Assembly: GCF_007748035.1 (NCBI RefSeq)
Contig: NZ_CP036278.1
Span: forward strand, 1,922,001 to 1,986,000
Direction: 5' to 3'
From: Aeoliella mucimassa
GTDB taxonomy: Bacteria; Planctomycetota; Planctomycetia; Pirellulales; Lacipirellulaceae
Length of the DNA: 64,000 nucleotides
Shown here: positions 62,795-64,000 of the stretch, one piece after another
Layout of the letters: each line of letters starts with the position of its first letter
Position numbering within the stretch: position 1 is the stretch's first letter
Notes under the pieces: model-generated
Told to the model about the DNA's origin: nothing
Seen by the model: the letters and a program-made list of their open reading frames with translations, nothing else
Databases searched by the model: none
Program-made: the position numbers and the translations under genes

Positions 62795-64000
62795 GCTCCG
62801 AGTCGGAGGGGAGCAAAACAGAGAAGGTCATTCCATGGTCGGAGTTCAATTCTCCCCAAATCTTCCCATGATGACTAGCCACGATCGATCGACATAAGGC
62901 GAGGCCCATGCCCATGCCTTCCTCCTTATTGGTCTGGAAGGCGTTGAATAGCGGCTCGATTTCGGTGTCGGTAGTCAGCCCACAACCATTGTCTACCACC
63001 TGCATGAGGATTCGCTCCTCGAACGGCAACGTGCGAACGATCACCACTGGGCTGTGCGAACATTTTTCGGCTGCCATATGGCAGGCGTCAAACGCATTGC
63101 GGAGCAGATTGACGATGACCTGCTGCACCTGAATCCGGTCACCGATCACCGGGCTTAGCGATTCGTCGAGGTCGAACGACAGCCGAATGTTCTTGCAATG
63201 CGAGCCAAAACCAGGCATCTCGGCCGATTCGCGGATCAGTTCGTTCAGATCGAACTTGGCCATGCGTACCGGGCGAGGGCGAACAAATTCGCGCATGCGA
63301 CGAATGATGTCGGCCGCGCGATTGATTTGCTTCGAGATTTTCTGCACCATTTCGGCCACGCGGTCCATGCAATCGGGATCGCGATTCGAAATCGCCGTGT
63401 TCACGGCCGAGGCAAACGTGGCCGCTGCGTGGAGCGGTTGATTGACCTCGTGGGCGATGCCGGCCACGATCTCGCCCATCATGGCAACCCGCGACAGATG
63501 CGCCAGCCGGGCGTCGGCCTGTTGCAGGCGTTCGCGGTCGGCCAGTTGGTCGGTGATGTCGCGATCGACCCCCACCATACGAAGCGGTTTGCTCTGGCCA
63601 TCGCGTTCGATCACCCGCCCACGGTCGAGTGTCCAGCGAAACTTATCGCCTGGCATCCGCACTCGGTACTCGCACTCGAAAGCAGTCGTACGCCCCTGTA
63701 GGTGGGTGTCGAGCAGTTCGACTACTCGCAGCCGATCCTCGGGGTGGATGAATGCTTGCCAGTCTTCGAGCGTCCAGATATTTGCGCCCGCGAGCAGCCC
63801 GCGATTCTCGAGCCAGTTGTCGCTCACATACACTTCGCCGGTGGTGATGTTCCAGTCGTAGAAACCATCGGCAACCGCGTCGATTGTCGACCGCAGCCGT
63901 TCTTCGCTGTTGGCCAGTGCTTCTTCGGCTGCCTTGCGTTCCATGGCATTCACGAATACTTCGCCGATGAGCCGCAGCAGATAGATCGTGTCTTTATTCC
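62781..64000 (-). CDS. PAS-domain sensor histidine kinase (partial, runs off the window)
   Basis: The frame is open at the window edge, so the start is missing. The residues before MNAMERKAAEEAL read LLRLIGEVFVNAMERK, like the end of a GAF domain. A PAS domain follows (LRSTIDAVADGFYDWNITTGEVYVSDNW) with PAC segment (FECEYRVRMPGDKFRWTLDRGRVIERD). The phospho-acceptor His is in GEIVAGIAHEVNQPLHAA; the ATP domain carries VQQVIVNLLRNAFDACH (N box), VVDNGCGLT (G1) and GMGMGLALCRSIV (G2). The layout matches FixL/NodV-type kinases. The ligand cannot be inferred. Confidence 0.93.
   Translation of the reverse strand, partial: NKDTIYLLRLIGEVFVNAMERKAAEEALANSEERLRSTIDAVADGFYDWNITTGEVYVSDNWLENRGLLAGANIWTLEDWQAFIHPEDRLRVVELLDTHLQGRTTAFECEYRVRMPGDKFRWTLDRGRVIERDGQSKPLRMVGVDRDITDQLADRERLQQADARLAHLSRVAMMGEIVAGIAHEVNQPLHAAATFASAVNTAISNRDPDCMDRVAEMVQKISKQINRAADIIRRMREFVRPRPVRMAKFDLNELIRESAEMPGFGSHCKNIRLSFDLDESLSPVIGDRIQVQQVIVNLLRNAFDACHMAAEKCSHSPVVIVRTLPFEERILMQVVDNGCGLTTDTEIEPLFNAFQTNKEEGMGMGLALCRSIVASHHGKIWGELNSDHGMTFSVLLPSDSERERG

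Overview
The window reads as bacterial chromosome from a planctomycete, most likely the Pirellulales. The basis is the combination of PEP-CTERM secreted proteins, a DUF1559 prepilin-like protein with its C-terminal H-x9-DG box, dockerin-like and lamin-tail exported proteins, a type II secretion locus with a very large secretin, short clade-typical hypothetical proteins, and dense coding on both strands. No rRNA, intact tRNA, CRISPR array or prophage was seen.

1-17.4 kb is mostly housekeeping and envelope functions: small exported proteins, a CaCA-type cation exchanger, a nucleoside-type MFS permease, a zinc-ribbon-like protein convergent with an HTH protein, a LolA-like lipoprotein, a PQQ-type beta-propeller, cytidine deaminase, an exported methyltransferase, a PEP-CTERM matrixin protease, MsrA, a ParD/ParE-type toxin-antitoxin pair and cobalamin-dependent methionine synthase (metH). 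The metH leader contains two mutually exclusive hairpins.

17.4-37.3 kb holds a type II secretion locus on the minus strand, in transcription order E, F, [IS630], G, H, I, J, K, PilM/L-like, PilO/M+PilP-like, D, then a lipoprotein. A DUF3352-like protein, a BON-domain protein and a Spy-like periplasmic protein flank it. A structurally intact IS630-family element with a programmed -1 frameshift signal lies between gspF and gspG.

37.5-51 kb: AMP nucleosidase-like protein; two lamin-tail PEP-CTERM proteins; a DUF1559 protein and a small lipoprotein; an exported endonuclease/phosphatase-fold protein; then TrmB, a rhomboid protease, a FabZ-like dehydratase, a 32-residue basic protein, a UbiB-type kinase, a HEAT protein, a LolD-type ATPase, a YbgC-type thioesterase and ribosomal protein bS18.

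51-57.9 kb is more fluid. A tRNA-like T arm and a cluster of a 12-bp repeat (AATAGATTCCCA) precede a PP2C phosphatase and a lysoplasmalogenase. An ankyrin-repeat gene is bracketed by an approximately 86-bp duplication of the 3' end of a glycosyltransferase gene. A sodium:solute symporter with its small partner follows.

58-64 kb: a three-gene minus-strand unit encodes a squalene-cyclase-repeat protein, a chorismate-lyase-like enzyme and a halogenase-like flavoprotein. It is a candidate small aromatic-metabolite locus. Upstream lie two FixJ-type response regulators and a PAS histidine kinase that runs off the window end.

Most promising leads: the chorismate lyase/halogenase-like operon, the repeat shared between the HTH gene and the 51-kb locus, the end-duplicating ankyrin insertion, and the metH leader.
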